In this document: positions 45,396 through 57,178 of the stretch, one piece after another
How the letters are laid out: each line of letters starts with the position of its first letter
How positions within the stretch are numbered: the first letter of the stretch is position 1
From: Mortierella alpina
Taxonomy: Eukaryota; Mortierellomycota; Mortierellomycetes; Mortierellales; Mortierellaceae
Reading direction: 5' to 3'
NCBI GenBank assembly: GCA_029449245.1
Contig: JANATF010000008.1
Span: 186,001-250,000, forward strand
Length of the DNA stretch: 64,000 bases
Made by a program: the position numbers and the translations under genes
Notes under the pieces: generated by a model
Seen by the model: only the letters and a program-made list of their open reading frames with translations
Told to the model about the DNA's origin: nothing
Database searches by the model: none

Positions 45396-46479
45396 GATGA
45401 GGGGGGGTGATCGGGTTGAGGTAGATTCAGCACCTGCAAAGGAAGCAGCAGAATGAGGAGGCAAAAGGGGGCGAGTCGGATGAGAAGGAGAAAGGAGAAG
45501 AATGCAGCGACTCTGGGGTCAGCGAGAAAAAGCGAGGACGGGATTGTCAGCAGGTGGGGTTCACACGAATGAGTTGTGCGCGATGGAGGGTGGATGCAAA
45601 GTCAACAAAGAGGGAAAAAAGAAAAGAAAAAGAGTCGCTGGAGTACCTGCTTATGGCAGTGCGGCAAACAGCTCCACGAGAAGGCGAGTACCAGTAGTCT
45701 TCTGTAGTAGAGTAGCTACGCTTAGCAGCCGTACAATACGTCCCGAAATACCCATCAAATAGAATCGCGATTGCACGATTGGACATAAGTAGGATATATA
45801 TCGTTGTCGTCTTTTTCCCGGCTGGAGGTGAACTCTGTTCCTGTGGCCGATGGAGCGGGGCTCTGTCACCCCAGTCGGACCACCAGGCCTGTGAGCGAGC
45901 ATCCAAGCACTGCACACACACACACACTCTAATGGTCTGACAGTCTTACTCAGCACGTATCAACAACACCCAGAACGCCTCGCTGAAGCTTATTCATGAG
46001 ACGAGTACCGTGTTCAAAACATGCGCAGTATGAGGATCGTCAGGCAAACAGATCATATCCACGCTTTGCTTTACAGAAACTCTTGAGATCAGAGTACTGT
46101 AGTATGGGAGCCGAAGGAGCTTCAAAAATAAAGGCGTCTGGTGAGCGGACCTAGTGAGCGGGCACACTTCTACAGTAGCTAGACCAATTCCGCGCTGGTG
46201 CTTTTCATTTCAACCAGTGCTGGTTGCACAACAATAATGTGTGATAATCAACACTGCGGTTGGTTCGCAAAAGAGCGCCAGAACCAACGAGAGCGGCTAA
46301 CTTTGTTTCCATGCCTTCAAGGCGAGCTGTTAGTCTGATAGCAAAATGCCGAGGCACGAGGCTGTTGCAGGCAAGGGTAAATGATGAGAAATCGGGTTCC
46401 GTGATCAGATTATTGAGAGCACGCGAAATTTGGTACTACAGTGTACATTAGTCTTGGTCTGCACAACACGGAAATCTCC
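45396..46479. other. Intergenic, no gene recognised
   Basis: Contains the promoter side of the SLC49-like gene, with TATATATC near 45795 (plus-strand numbering) and a short CA run near 45915. Short open frames have no family resemblance. Confidence 0.4.
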
Positions 46480-46735
46480 AATCTCATGCATGCACCAACA
46501 TCACTCTTCATTCATGATTGCTACCCCGCTCCGCCCCGAGTGCTTGTAGACCTCTGTTGTGGTAGACCTTTGTACTGTGAAGTCGTATTCAGCATGCGTG
46601 GGATGCGCCCTGCGATCACAAGCCTCACACACCTGCGCAACCTTCTTCCCGAACTGTCCTGATTCCCTGTTGATCCACGCACCTTCCGTTTCAGACACCT
46701 CGTTGACTTCGTAGGCAGGCAGCACATAGGACAGG

Positions 46736-46768
46736 GCAGAGACAGAGACAGAGACAGAGACAGAGACA
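46736..46768 (+). repeat. GAGACA hexamer microsatellite
   Basis: Five tandem copies of GAGACA/CAGAGA inside the intron-like spacer of the first repeat unit. The other units have only single related GCAGAGA elements at the same place, so the expansion is local. Confidence 0.85.
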
Positions 46769-46782
46769 CGAAAGGCCGCGAA

Positions 46783-47767
46783 ATGAACGTACCATTATTT
46801 TTTGACTCAAGCAATGTATCGAGGTTGTTAATCCGCTGCCGAGGGCTCCTGGAGAGGCGCCGTTCGATTTCAAAAGCTGTATTGTGAAGTTCATTACACT
46901 TACTCTTGCGTCTTGCAGCCTCTAGCTCATGGTTGACACAAAAAAGAGAAGAATGAAAAGTATGTAGGCGTAGGAGTGATCTGCTTTAGCGTTATGGGCT
47001 GGCAACACATAGAAACAGAGCAAGGACAAAAGCGCGAGATGGTCGCGTTGAACGTACTTTCTTTTTGGCTCGAGCCGGTCCGATAGCAGCCACAAATCCA
47101 GTGTCGAGGTCGTTAGTCCGCTGCCGAGGGTTCCTGGAGGGGCGTCTTGCTCCTTAGAGGCGGCATAGCAAAGCTGGTTGCACTTCCTCTTAGGTCCAGC
47201 AGACTCTAGCGCAGGGATGAGAAGAAAAGGAGGAAAGAGGGTCTGTTGGTGATTCAGTTCGGCTTTTTAAGAGCTGGCTGCACGTAGGACCGGGCAGAGA
47301 TAGAGGCGCGAGATGGTCGCGTTGGACGTATCTTCTTTTTGGCTCGAGCCAGTTGAGTAGCGCCAACAGGTGTCGAGGTCGTTAGTCTGCTGCCGAGGGT
47401 TTCTGGGTGGTCGCCTTGCTCATTCCTAAGCGACAATGCAAAGCTCATTGCACTTACTCTCGGGTCTGACTGACTCTAGTGCAGGGTTGAGAAGAAAGAG
47501 AGGAAAGAGAGTCCGCAGGGGGTTCAGTGACCTGGTCTGGTGTTGTGGGCTGGTGGCACATACGACAAGGCAGAGACACACACGCGCGAAGCTCGCGTTG
47601 AACGTACCTTCTTTTTAGCTCGAAGCAGATGGATAGCGGCAGACAGATGGAGCGGAGAGCGGTGTCGAGGTCGTTAGTCCACTGCCGGGGGTTCCTGGAG
47701 GGGCACCATGCTCATTCAGAAGCGGCATTGCAAGCTCATTGCACTTACTCTTGGATCATGCAGACTA
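46783..47767 (-). repeat. Four tandem units of about 270-290 bp
   Basis: A conserved core (GTGTCGAGGTCGTTAGTC, then CTGCCGAGGGTTCCTGG) recurs at about 46815, 47102, 47370 and 47662, and a second landmark (TTGCACTTACTCT...CTAG) at about 46895, 47178, 47448 and 47738. Spacing is about 287, 268 and 292 bases. Each unit corresponds to one exon and the following intron on the minus strand. Confidence 0.85.
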
Positions 47768-48140
47768 GTTCAGGGTTGACAAGAAAGAGAAAAAAGAGAG
47801 TCTGGTTTCAGTGACCTTGTTTGGCTGTATGGCTGGCAGCACAGGGCAGGGCGGAGACATAGGAGCGGAGTGCTTTGAGATGAACGTTGGTCTGTCCCCA
47901 AGCTCTGCACAACGCTGAATGCATGCACCAGTACCACCACTGGTAAACTATCCACGCAGCCCCGCCCCTCGTGTTTGTAGACCACTGTATAGGTGTAGCC
48001 TACGGAAGTAGGATTCAGCAAGGCGCGATCACAAGCCTCACATACACTTGGCAAGCTTCGTCCAAAAAACTGTTCTGATTCCCTTTTTATCCACCCCCCC
48101 CCCGTTCTACCATGGCATACTTTGAACTTTAGCCTTATCA

Positions 48141-51108
48141 CAGCATCACTGAAGGCACCGCGTTCCTACGCATCTGGGTCCCATATCAGTTATCCTCTTT
48201 CCACACTTTCATAGCAGCTAAAACACATTCCTCAAGCGCCTTTTCCTACACGGACGACTTGGAAACGAAATAGCCCCCTTTATCCTGGTTGGGCATCACT
48301 TTTACAAACAGCCTTTTTGAAGACATTTAGAGCGTGCCAGCATAGCTATGGCGTAGCTTGGATGTCGTGCTTGATCATAGCAGTTTTTAGCGTGGTTGCC
48401 TGTAGTTTATCAGTCTCCACATGGCGTTGTATCTAAACTATTGCGTATGAACCCCGTGCCCGCTTTAGGCTAGTCCATGGTACGGCAGTGAGATCGGACG
48501 CCATTATTGTCATGGTTCGGTGGCGGAGGGGCAAAGAAGTGACGAGAAAGGGCGATGAGCTTTAGGAGATCCAGGAGATGCGATGACAAGTATGAGAGGC
48601 TTACTGCACCTCCTTGGACGCACCCGTTTGGGCCAATGTTTTTGGAGCCGTGTGCAGATGGCAGCCCAGCATCGCGTAGTCATGAGGAGTAGGCGTCGAT
48701 TTACGTGTGCTGACTAGACCAAACTGGGTTCTCGTGCGTCAATGAGTGGTGAATGCGTGTCTTCGTTTGTGCAACATGCGCATGGAGCTCGACGCCATTT
48801 CCGAGAGTCGATCATTTGAGTATGTAGGGCCAAGAGCGTGGAGTAAAAATAACCATGCGGCCTGGAAATAGAAGGCGGATGTCCGGGTATGGTTCCAGAC
48901 AATGAGGCGACGACGACCAGTTTGAACCAGCACTGGATACGGCGCGCATGGGATGGCCACGGATCGACTTTTTCCATGGCGCGCATTCCTTCTTTCCTCT
49001 CTTGTCGCCTTGATCTCTCGTTCCTCCCGCCTCTGCAACGCAACTGTCTCGTGTTGATTTAAACAGGCATCCAGCTGCACTCCTCTTGCCTCTGGTCAAT
49101 CCCTTTCTTTTGCATCCTCCCTCGTCTCTCAGCGTAAGGCTTACGCACGATTATATCTTCACACGAGCACTCCCATTCGCAAAGCTTCTTGCGCGCGCTG
49201 TCATCTACTGCACCTCGCACCTCGCGCCATAGCAACTAGTATCAGGCACTTTGAGCGTCAACCCCTTTCTCACTTGCCACTCCGCCGCCAGACTCTTGAC
49301 TGGAAACTGGAAACCTACAGGTGAGAGAGACTTTTGTATAGAACTTTATGTTTCGCTCTTTTTCTTGTTCACTGGCGAGCTTGAAGAGGCAGAATGGGGT
49401 CATCGCTATAGACTCGCGATGGCTAGTGCGTGTGGGCAGCAGTACCATGGCGAGACCCTTCAAGCTCTCGGACAACTTCTCCCGGTTTCTCCTCTTACTT
49501 GCCCCATGTCTCCTGGATTTCTCGCCTACTATTACCCAGAGTCCCCCTTCTTTGATGCTGAATGGTTTGGTATGAGACCTTAACGCAAGTGTGCCTGGGA
49601 GCAGACTCTCCGCGCCATCCCTTTATGTGCCCAAGCTACCAACCACAAAACAAAAAAACAAAAAAAAAATAGAGGTCTCCTTAAAAAAAACACAGCATGA
49701 GTAGGTGGAGAAGACAAGGCACCCGATCTGCCGGTGCTCGTCTGGACTCGTGTTGGTCAGTACGACGTGCACCTATCCGTCTCACTCCGTGAGCCAAGGG
49801 GCCGACCTTGCTCAGCTTGTTCTATCCGCCCTAAAAGAAAGAGTATTTTTAATTTCGTGAAGCGCGAAGGGAGGGCACACGACCATGAGGGGCGGCAGTC
49901 GAGCCAGCTCACACGAGTATGCTCAGAGTGGACCTTGCAGATGGCATTGCGAAATGTGGATGTGTGCAGTGACAAGATGGATGCGGATGGCAGCCTGAGG
50001 TTTCTTTCGGTCATTTCGGTCATTTCGGTCGTGGGCGGGGTTTTTGTCTCTTGCGGTCGTTATTTTTATCCCTACTGGAGAGAGTTGCGTCCAGCAAACC
50101 TGCACCATTTTCAACCACCACCGATCCAAACCCCGTACATATCGGAAAGATACATGCCTCAGTCCAGCCCATCGTCGCACACTCGCACACTCCACTCGCA
50201 GACACGACACACGCACCAGCAAGGGGTGAGGGGCATCCAGAGACTGGCGAGTGGGCAGCAGCAGCAGCATCAGCAGCAGCGAAAGCGACAGCCTCTTTCA
50301 AACGCAACCGCTGCGTCCTCTCTCTTTTGTTTCCGTCCTCCCTCTGTCTCTCTCTGTCTCTCTCTTTCTCTCGTTTCTCGTTTTCGATCCTTCTCCCCCT
50401 CGTTGCCCTTCTCTGTCTCCATCCATCCTCTTCTTCCATTCCCACACGTCGTCGCATTCCGTGCATTGAATTGCCCTCTTTCCCTCTTCCCCTCCCCAGC
50501 CTTCTCTCTCTCTCTCTCTTTCTCTCTCTCATCTCTCTCTCTCTCTCTCTCTCTCGCTCTCTTTCTCTAGTTTGCACGCGCACCCTCTTCCCCTCTTCCT
50601 CTCTGCGTCTCTCTCTCGTCCTCCTTCTCTCCCCCTCTCCCCTCTCCAGCCCCGCACCCTCGATCGGCTTTGCTTTTCGTGTCTCGTACCTGCAACGCAC
50701 CCTTCCAGGTACCGGCTTTTGCATTGGTTGCACCAACACGCGTCTGAAACGGGGGGTCGTGGATGTTCAGCGCTATTTTTTGCGCAAGGCACACACAACA
50801 CAGCGCACAGCACACAGCGCACAGCACACAGCAAAAAAAGCATAATCACTCAAAGCTAGTTTGTGTGCATCACACGCGGACCCTGCCCTGCACTTCACAT
50901 TCCTTTTAGTCTCATCTTTCTCCGTCTCACCCTTCGTGTGCTCTCTCCGTCTCTCTATCTCCATCCATCTCTCTCCCACATTTTGGCTCCCTCATGTAAT
51001 GTCCACACAAGCAGGGCTGCTTGGCCAGAGCCCTAGACCTCAGGTACTAATCCGCGTCTGTTTCACTATTGTCTTGAATCCTCGATAGATAGACCATAAC
51101 ACAACACC
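48141..51108. other. Long intergenic region and VTC promoter
   Basis: No recognisable gene. Around 49350-49583 one plus frame ends MSPGFLAYYYPESPFFDAEWF before a stop and could be a small gene or uORF, but it has no supported start. From 50300 to 50650 the plus strand is almost pure C/T with several microsatellites, giving long spurious Ser/Leu frames. A CACAGCGCACAG tandem run lies at about 50798-50832. This is probably a long promoter/5' leader for the VTC gene. Confidence 0.4.
50502..50575 (+). repeat. TC microsatellite
   Basis: Interrupted (TC)n of about 70 bases in the C/T-rich region upstream of the VTC gene. Confidence 0.9.
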
Positions 51109-54100
51109 ATGAAGTTTGGGCAGCATTTGGGCGAGTCCATCCAGCCAGAGTGGTCTTTCAACTACGTCTCGTACGATGAGCTGAAGAGTGTGCTCAAAAC
51201 TAGAACCGCTACCCAGCTCTGGACTGAAACGGACGAGGGGTACTTTGTCGAGCTGCTAGAGCGTGAGCTCGAGAAGGTATACAGCTTTCAAAATGTCAAA
51301 GTTGGCGAGGTCCAACGCAAGCTCGCCTACTACAATACCCAGGCCCAGGAATTCAAGAAGAACGGGGCCGAAGAGGAGACTTGGCGCGCGCTCGAGATCG
51401 AGCTCTACCGTCTCATTGCCGAGATTGATGTCCTTGCCAAGTACACACGCCTCAACTACACTGGCTTCCTCAAGATTGTCAAGAAGCACGATGTAAGTAC
51501 CACAGCCTCTCGGGAGATAAGCATTGTGTCGAGGAGATGGGAGGATATGTGCTGTATGGATCGACCAGAGACGTTTATAATTATCTATTCGATCCTTCAT
51601 GGGCTCAGAAACGCCCCCTCGTCTTGGGTCCCCTCTCTTCATTTGATTGAAATATCGGCACGTCAACCCTCCTTCCGTCTCTCTCACTATCCCTCCGTTA
51701 GCTCTCTGCGAAGCGGGCTTAGCAGTAAGAGGAGAATACAATACCCTTAAAGTGATATGGATCAAGCAGGGCCACTCTCGTCGTAGCCATTGCATTAGCA
51801 GTAACGAAAGCGACAAAGACGGGCTATGGCTTTTTTTCCCATCTGGGCTGAATACCTTGTAAAACTACCCAGATCCCAGTCCATCCCAACGAATACCTTC
51901 ATCACATTGCAATCATGACCAGCACCCATCGGCGCTCATCACAGCCACCTGCTCGAGCCTAGGCATTTCATCATCCATGCAGGCTTCGGTGCACTCATCA
52001 TAGGGATCAGAAGATGATGCATGATCTTTACTGACAAAATGCGTCCCGCACACTCTGAACGTTAGAAACAAACTGGCTGGATGCTCAAGTCCATCTTCCA
52101 TGTCCGCCTCAATACCAAGCCCTTCCACAAGGAGAACTATGACGCGGTCATTGTCCGTTTGTCATCGATCTACCACGTCGTCCAGGCGCGCGGACAAAAG
52201 CTCAAGGGCGACAACCAGTTCTCCAACTGGGACTCGGCTGCATTCGTCCGCGATACGACCAAGTACTGGATCCATCCCGACAACATCACCGAGGTCAAGC
52301 TTGTGATCATGAAACACTTGCCGGTCCTGCTCTTCAATACCAAAAAAGAGTACGAGGAAAACGACTCGGCCATCTCGTCCGTATATGTCGATAATGAAGA
52401 GTTTGAGTGCTACCAGGGACGCCTAGAGAAGTCGGATATGGCCCAGGCTATTCGTATTCGGTAAGCGATCTCGCATTGGTCTAATTGCTCAGGGCGCACA
52501 GTCTGCGGCCATGGACCCCATTCTACACACCGCCGCAGGCGTATTTTCTATTTTTATTCCGCGCTGTACTCCTTACTCCGTACCGGTGCACGCCACGCCG
52601 CAGCTACCATTCTTGTGGTTCCCTTTCGATCATTATTTTTGCTGTGTTACCTCAGCACCGGCTTTCGAAACCCAACACGGCTGCACGAGATACCACCATT
52701 TTTATTATCATGGTGTGAGGTTTCTTTTCGTTGCAAAACATGAGGTACTGACACCGATACGTATCCACGACTTGTTGTGCTATGACCTGCTTAGCTGGTA
52801 CGGACCTACGCCTACTGAGAACGGCCAGTGTTTCCTTGAGCGAAAGGTCCACCGTGAAAAATGGACAGGCGAACAGAGTGTCAAGGAGCGATTCCCAATC
52901 AAAACAAAGTACATCGACCCATACCTCACTGGCGACTACACCATGGACGTCAAGTTTGCAAAACTCCGCGCACGTGGTCAAAAGTCAGTCAAGGATGTGG
53001 AGCTAATGCAGAAGCTTGCCAACGATGTGCAGACGAGCATTGTCACTAAGAAGATGAGGCCAACCATTCGCGCGTTCTACCGCCGCACAGCCTTCCAGCT
53101 TCATAACGATGCCCGTGTGCGCATTTCCCTGGACACGGAACTTGCTCTGATTCGCGAGGATGACTTTGGAGGAAGGACACGTGCCGGTGATCATTGGAAG
53201 CGAGAGGATATTGGTATTGACTGGCCCTTCAAGCAGCTGCCTGCTGAGGACATCACTCGCTTCCCCTATGCGGTCCTGGAAGTCAAGCTGCAGACGCATC
53301 ACGGCCAGGAACCCCCAGCGTGGATTGTGGAGCTGATCAACTCTCACTTGGTCGAATCTTGCCCACGTTTCTCGAAATATATCCATGGCGTGGCCACTCT
53401 GCTCGAGGACAAAATCCAGATTCTACCCTTCTGGTTGCCTCAAATGGATCAAGATATCCGAAAGCCTCCCAACACCGACTTTGGATTCTCTTCGTTCCTG
53501 CCCAGGGCTTGGCCCGTGGGCACACCGCAGATCAACCTTCGTCCTCCCTTGGCGCCGCGTGCCCTCATCGAGGGTAGCTCCGACTCGACTATCAAGAATG
53601 CCAAGTCGTTATCCGAGTTTGAGCCCAAGAAACCAAAGACCATGGACAAGGCTACATACCAACAGATGATGCAAGAGAAAAACGCCAACCGTCGCCCGGC
53701 CAACAGTGAGATGAACTTTTACAACCAGCCAGTGAATATGGCCTCATCCAAGGCCAGTGTGACAGGTTCTCATCCTCTTGTCGATAGCGGCTCCACCGTT
53801 TCCAACCAGGCCTTGATGGCTCCTCCATCCAAGCCATGGATCGACAGGCTGAACAAAAGAGATTCGAGGCTCTCGCTTGGAGAGTCCTTTATGACAGAGA
53901 AGAATGCTCAAGGCAACGGAGACAAGAACAACGACAATAACGACGATAGCTTGCTACGCAAGAAGTCAACGATCCGTCGTAAACGCTTTGGATTCAAGGA
54001 GAAGCGGGCTGCATCAACACCGAAGCGCGCATCGGCACCCGTGCGGATGGAGCCCAAGGTTTTCTTTGCCAACGAACGTACCTTCCTGAACTGGCTTCAG

Positions 54101-54503
54101 TTTTCGGTTCTTCTTGGCTCGATTTCATTGACGTTGCTGAACTTTGGAAACCATATGACACGGGTGTCAGGAGCTGTGCTGACCATCATTACACTGATGG
54201 CCATGCTATACGCTCTTGGAATCTTCCATATCCGTCTGTCCAACATCTTGTCGACCAAGCCCAATCGCCAGTTCCACGATCGTTATGGTCCCACAGTGCT
54301 GTGCGTGTTCCTCTTTGGCGCCTATTTCTTGAACTTTTACAGTAAGTCTTGCTGTTGCTTGTTGTGGTTTGCTTCTCTCCGTCTTTGAGACGGTTTAATC
54401 GGCAGCCTGACGACTCACACTTCTCTCTCTTTCTCTCTCTCTCTTCACCTTTCTAGCGAAATTCATTCAAACGCAAAAGCCTGCGGTCCCGGGAACTGCA
54501 TAA
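51109..54503 (+). CDS. VTC4: SPX-VTC-DUF202 polyphosphate polymerase (VTC4-like)
   Basis: Core of the vacuolar transporter chaperone complex, which makes polyphosphate from ATP and passes it into the vacuole, controlled by inositol pyrophosphate bound to SPX. Exons 51109-51492, 52066-52460, 52795-54341 and 54457-54503 give 790 residues. The SPX domain (1 to about 180) starts [15 protein letters not shown] and contains [19 protein letters not shown]. The tunnel-fold polymerase domain (about 195-560) has [45 protein letters not shown] and [10 protein letters not shown], so the basic catalytic residues known from Vtc4 seem present. A Ser-rich linker leads to the DUF202 anchor ([16 protein letters not shown], three spans). 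Whether it is a VTC4 or a VTC2/3 orthologue needs phylogeny; the retained basic residues favour catalytic competence. Confidence 0.9.
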
Positions 54504-55065
54504 GGGCCAGTTTATGCTGAGCGCTTACTCACGATATCCATTCATCAGTGCATCCCTCCATTAGTGGTTCACAATATCTCGCTAGATGGAGAGAATCCCA
54601 TTACCAACCTAGATATTTCTTAATACTATTAGTATCCATAAAGGCCATCTTCAACATCCCGATGTGATAGATGGTTTTTGTAGTAGCCATTTGCGTTGTT
54701 CGACGGATAGATCCTTGTCCGCACGGGGCCTTTGGTATCAGCGAATAAGGCTGAGACCCGCAACCTAAAATGACACACTTTCAGGTACACAGGTACAGCC
54801 AATGGGAGAGGAAATCCACAACACTGGTCTGGCTGGAGGGTGGCCTGTGCCTTATTTTTTCTTTTTCTTTGGTCACCGCAATGCCGTTGGATGCTATTAG
54901 GGTTTATTCATAGAGTGTCATGGGCCCAGATCTGGCGAGTACTGGGCGAGTATGGGCTGGATGAGGATGTGAAGAGACGTGCCTTCAGAATATCTCACTT
55001 TCTCTATCTCTTGTCTCTTGCGCTCGTGAGTCTTTCGCTTTGTCACCTCCACTACCCCCCTCCCT
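54504..55065. other. Convergent spacer, no gene
   Basis: A 3'-flank region between the VTC gene and the first ML gene. It shows no coding or RNA signal I can support. Confidence 0.4.
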
Positions 55066-55761
55066 TTACGACTTTGCCGCCTTAACGTCCACTGTTCCTT
55101 GAACACAGAAGACACGTCCTGATTTCTGCGTAGCGATACCTGTGATGGAGACGCCAGACTAAATCGATTGTCAAGCAAAAAAAAAAAAAAAAAAAGATGT
55201 CAAGTTGAGATTGCGTTCCCAGCAGATGTCTACGTGTGTGTGTGTCTATGTGTGTGTGGGGGTGATGTGAAAAGAGTGAAGTATAAAAAAAAACTTACCA
55301 TGTCTGGGGCATCCGAAGGAATCTTGAACTGGAGTTTGATGGTTTCTGGACCCTGCATGATGGGACACTTGGCGCCGGAAACAATGACACCACACATATT
55401 GAATTTCTGCTCTACGTTGATGATCCCAACAGAAGCCGTGAAGACGATCTCGGCGTCATTGATTACTCCTTTGACTTCACCTGTCAGTGTAACTGTGACG
55501 CCTGCACCAGCTACGGCTGAACTGGCGGACACGGACGAAATTTGAAAAAGCTGTGTAGATTAGGTCGCAAAATATATATATAGTATTGTTTAGTACACAC
55601 ACGAAAAAAAAAATCGGTACCCAAGAAGGCCCATCAGTACCGGGTGTGGGGTGTTAGTCAATGCTTACATCCTCGGATTCTGTGCAAGGCGTAATAGTGT
55701 CAGCGGTAGTAACCGCCGAAAGCAACAAAAACGCAGTGGCGATGGATGTGAAAAACTTCAT
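55066..55761 (-). CDS. Secreted ML-domain lipid-binding protein 1
   Basis: Small secreted protein of the MD-2-related lipid-recognition (ML/NPC2) family, likely binding sterol or phospholipid. Exons 55669-55761, 55299-55550 and 55066-55158 on the minus strand give 145 residues. A signal peptide (MKFFTSIATAFLLLSAVTTA) is followed by a beta-sandwich with Cys pairs (TPCTES, FNMCGVIVSGAKCP, VFCVQG). Typical strands are VTVTLTGEVKGVINDAEIVF and, near the end, GVSITGIATQKSG. It is the most diverged of three tandem paralogues and the only one lacking the NPPK-type segment of the others. The lipid ligand is unknown. Confidence 0.85.
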
Positions 55762-55875
55762 CTTGTGTGTTACTTGAGAAGTTGAGTGAAGGAGAACGAG
55801 TGAGAAAAAAAGGGTGAAGTGATGTTTGAGAATCAATTGATAAGTAGGTCAAGAGGCAGAGAGAGATGGAGATGG

Positions 55876-55883
<8 letters not shown>

Positions 55884-55910
<27 letters not shown>
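55884..55910 (+). repeat. GA microsatellite
   Basis: (GA)n of about 27 bases upstream of ML gene 1 (CT on its sense strand), inside a purine-rich leader. Confidence 0.9.
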
Positions 55911-55914
<4 letters not shown>

Positions 55915-56410
55915 AAAGAGGAGGAAGCCCGAGACCATGAAAAGAAAGTACAAAAGAAAACGGAAAAAGAAAAAAAAAACTTAAAAGGAAGGAGGTTGAA
56001 GGAGAGCAGTTGAAGCAGCGAGGAGACGGCAACAGGCCACCATACCCTTCCCCTTGCAACAAGCGTCATCACCCAAAATCCAAAGAGAAAGCTGTAGGGG
56101 GTACGACGGTCGTTTGGACGGAGGAGTTCAGGGACAAGCTAGACTTGCCCCCTTGCAACAAACATTCATAGCTATCATCCATCGCTGATCAACAGGTTCA
56201 CTCACAAGAAAAAAAACAGTTGGCATGAGTTTGCGCAGTGTCCTGACACGATACGCTCTTTATTGAATGCAATACTGGAGACCCAATGCCAACTCTAATG
56301 TCTGCCAAAGTGTCGCGAAGGAAAGAAAAAAAAAAAAAGGTAGGACGCCAGTAAACGGAAGGGCGCGACAATTTTCCCCCTTGCCGAGCGGCCATAAAGT
56401 GGCCAAGTTG

Positions 56411-57057
56411 TCATGGTGCGATGGTCATTTGAGCGCTGAAGCAGAAAATGCGCGAGTTATCGGAATCAGTGGCTTCGACCTTCAAGTTCATGGGGACGTT
56501 CGTAGGCAGCTGGAGGTGATCAGAAAAAGTCATCAGGCAACCCGTGTTAGCAAACAAAGCTTCGTGGTTCAATGCGACGAGAAAAGATATTTTTCTAAAA
56601 GAGGAGATGTAACTTTACCATCGAAGTGTCAGCGCAATACTTGAGCGAGGTGGTGGTGGTTGGAACAGGGCAAGAGGTGCCGGCATCCTGGAGCGTTGAG
56701 CATAAGTTGAACTCCTTGTCAACCTCAAAACCTCCTGTGTCACAAGGCAGGCAGGCAGTCAGTCAGGCAGGTATTAGAAACACTTTCTTGCACACAAAAC
56801 AATGTCATAACACCAAGACTTGAACTCTTACCGACGACGCCTGTAGCTTTAATCGTGGCACTGGTGGTGAATTCTTTGCTCAAAGTACCTGTGATGGTGA
56901 TGCACGCTTTCGAATTGGCTTTGGGAGGGTCTGGGGAGATGCTTAGACTTGTAAGACGAAAGGTGTCAGTAGCAGCGCCGCAGTTGGAAAGGTCCGCAGC
57001 GAGAGCGGTAGAGGAGGCCAATGCCACGAGTGTAACCACAGCAGCGAAGAATTTCAT
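56411..57057 (-). CDS. Secreted ML-domain lipid-binding protein 2
   Basis: Exons 56832-57057, 56619-56734 and 56411-56509 on the minus strand give 146 residues. The signal peptide MKFFAAVVTLVALASSTALA leads into DLSNCGAATDTFRL. SPDPPKANSKACITITGTLS marks the ML fold, GFEVDKEFNLC carries the next Cys, and SCPVPTTTTSLKYC precedes the last exon (LPTNVPMNLKVEATD, IFCFSAQMTIAP). Exon phases (1, then 0) are identical to those of ML gene 3. With its neighbours it forms a same-strand tandem array of secreted lipid carriers. Confidence 0.87.
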
Positions 57058-57170
57058 TGTTGTAATGGACGCTTTTTTTAAACGTAGATCTGCAAGGATG
57101 AGAATGTTGCGTAGGAGGCGAAGGATAAAGATCAAAGAAAACGAGCCTCAAGATGGTTGTGGGTGTCGCG

Positions 57171-57178
57171 TTTATATA
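57171..57178 (-). promoter_or_regulatory. TATA box of ML gene 2
   Basis: TATATAAA on the minus strand, 114 bases before the ATG and directly followed by CGCGAC, as in the promoter of ML gene 3. Confidence 0.6.

Larger units (their letters stand above)
46480..48140 (-). pseudogene. Decayed gene(s) with tandemly duplicated exon-intron units
   Basis: The minus strand holds, in order, an exon-like block (about 48105-47900), four copies of an exon plus its intron (ending near 47600, 47322, 47050 and 46786), and a second version of the first block (about 46720-46480). The end blocks share W-I-K/N-R-E-S-x-Q-F, V-C-E-A-C-D-R and YKH. The repeated exon opens after CTAG and closes at GTACGT. The rightmost-in-sense copy (46924-46789) is fully open, with KSKCNEL and ERRLSRSPRQRINNLDTLL. 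The others carry a one-base deletion, in-frame TAG/TGA, or a mutated donor (ATACGT). I know no family for it. Overall a damaged lineage-specific gene is likeliest. Confidence 0.55.

Noticed and set aside
44001-45464. N-terminal extension of the SLC49-like transporter by 23 residues
   Set aside because: The extension starts without an ATG; the ATG at 45395 gives a normal MFS N-terminus.
46480-48140. CRISPR array or satellite
   Set aside because: Unit length (270-290 bp), exon-like conservation and variable spacing do not fit a CRISPR array, and the window is clearly eukaryotic.
49734-50845. Long plus- and minus-strand open frames (over 230 codons)
   Set aside because: They are products of the C/T-rich microsatellite tract: Ser/Leu/Phe on one strand, Arg/Glu on the other.
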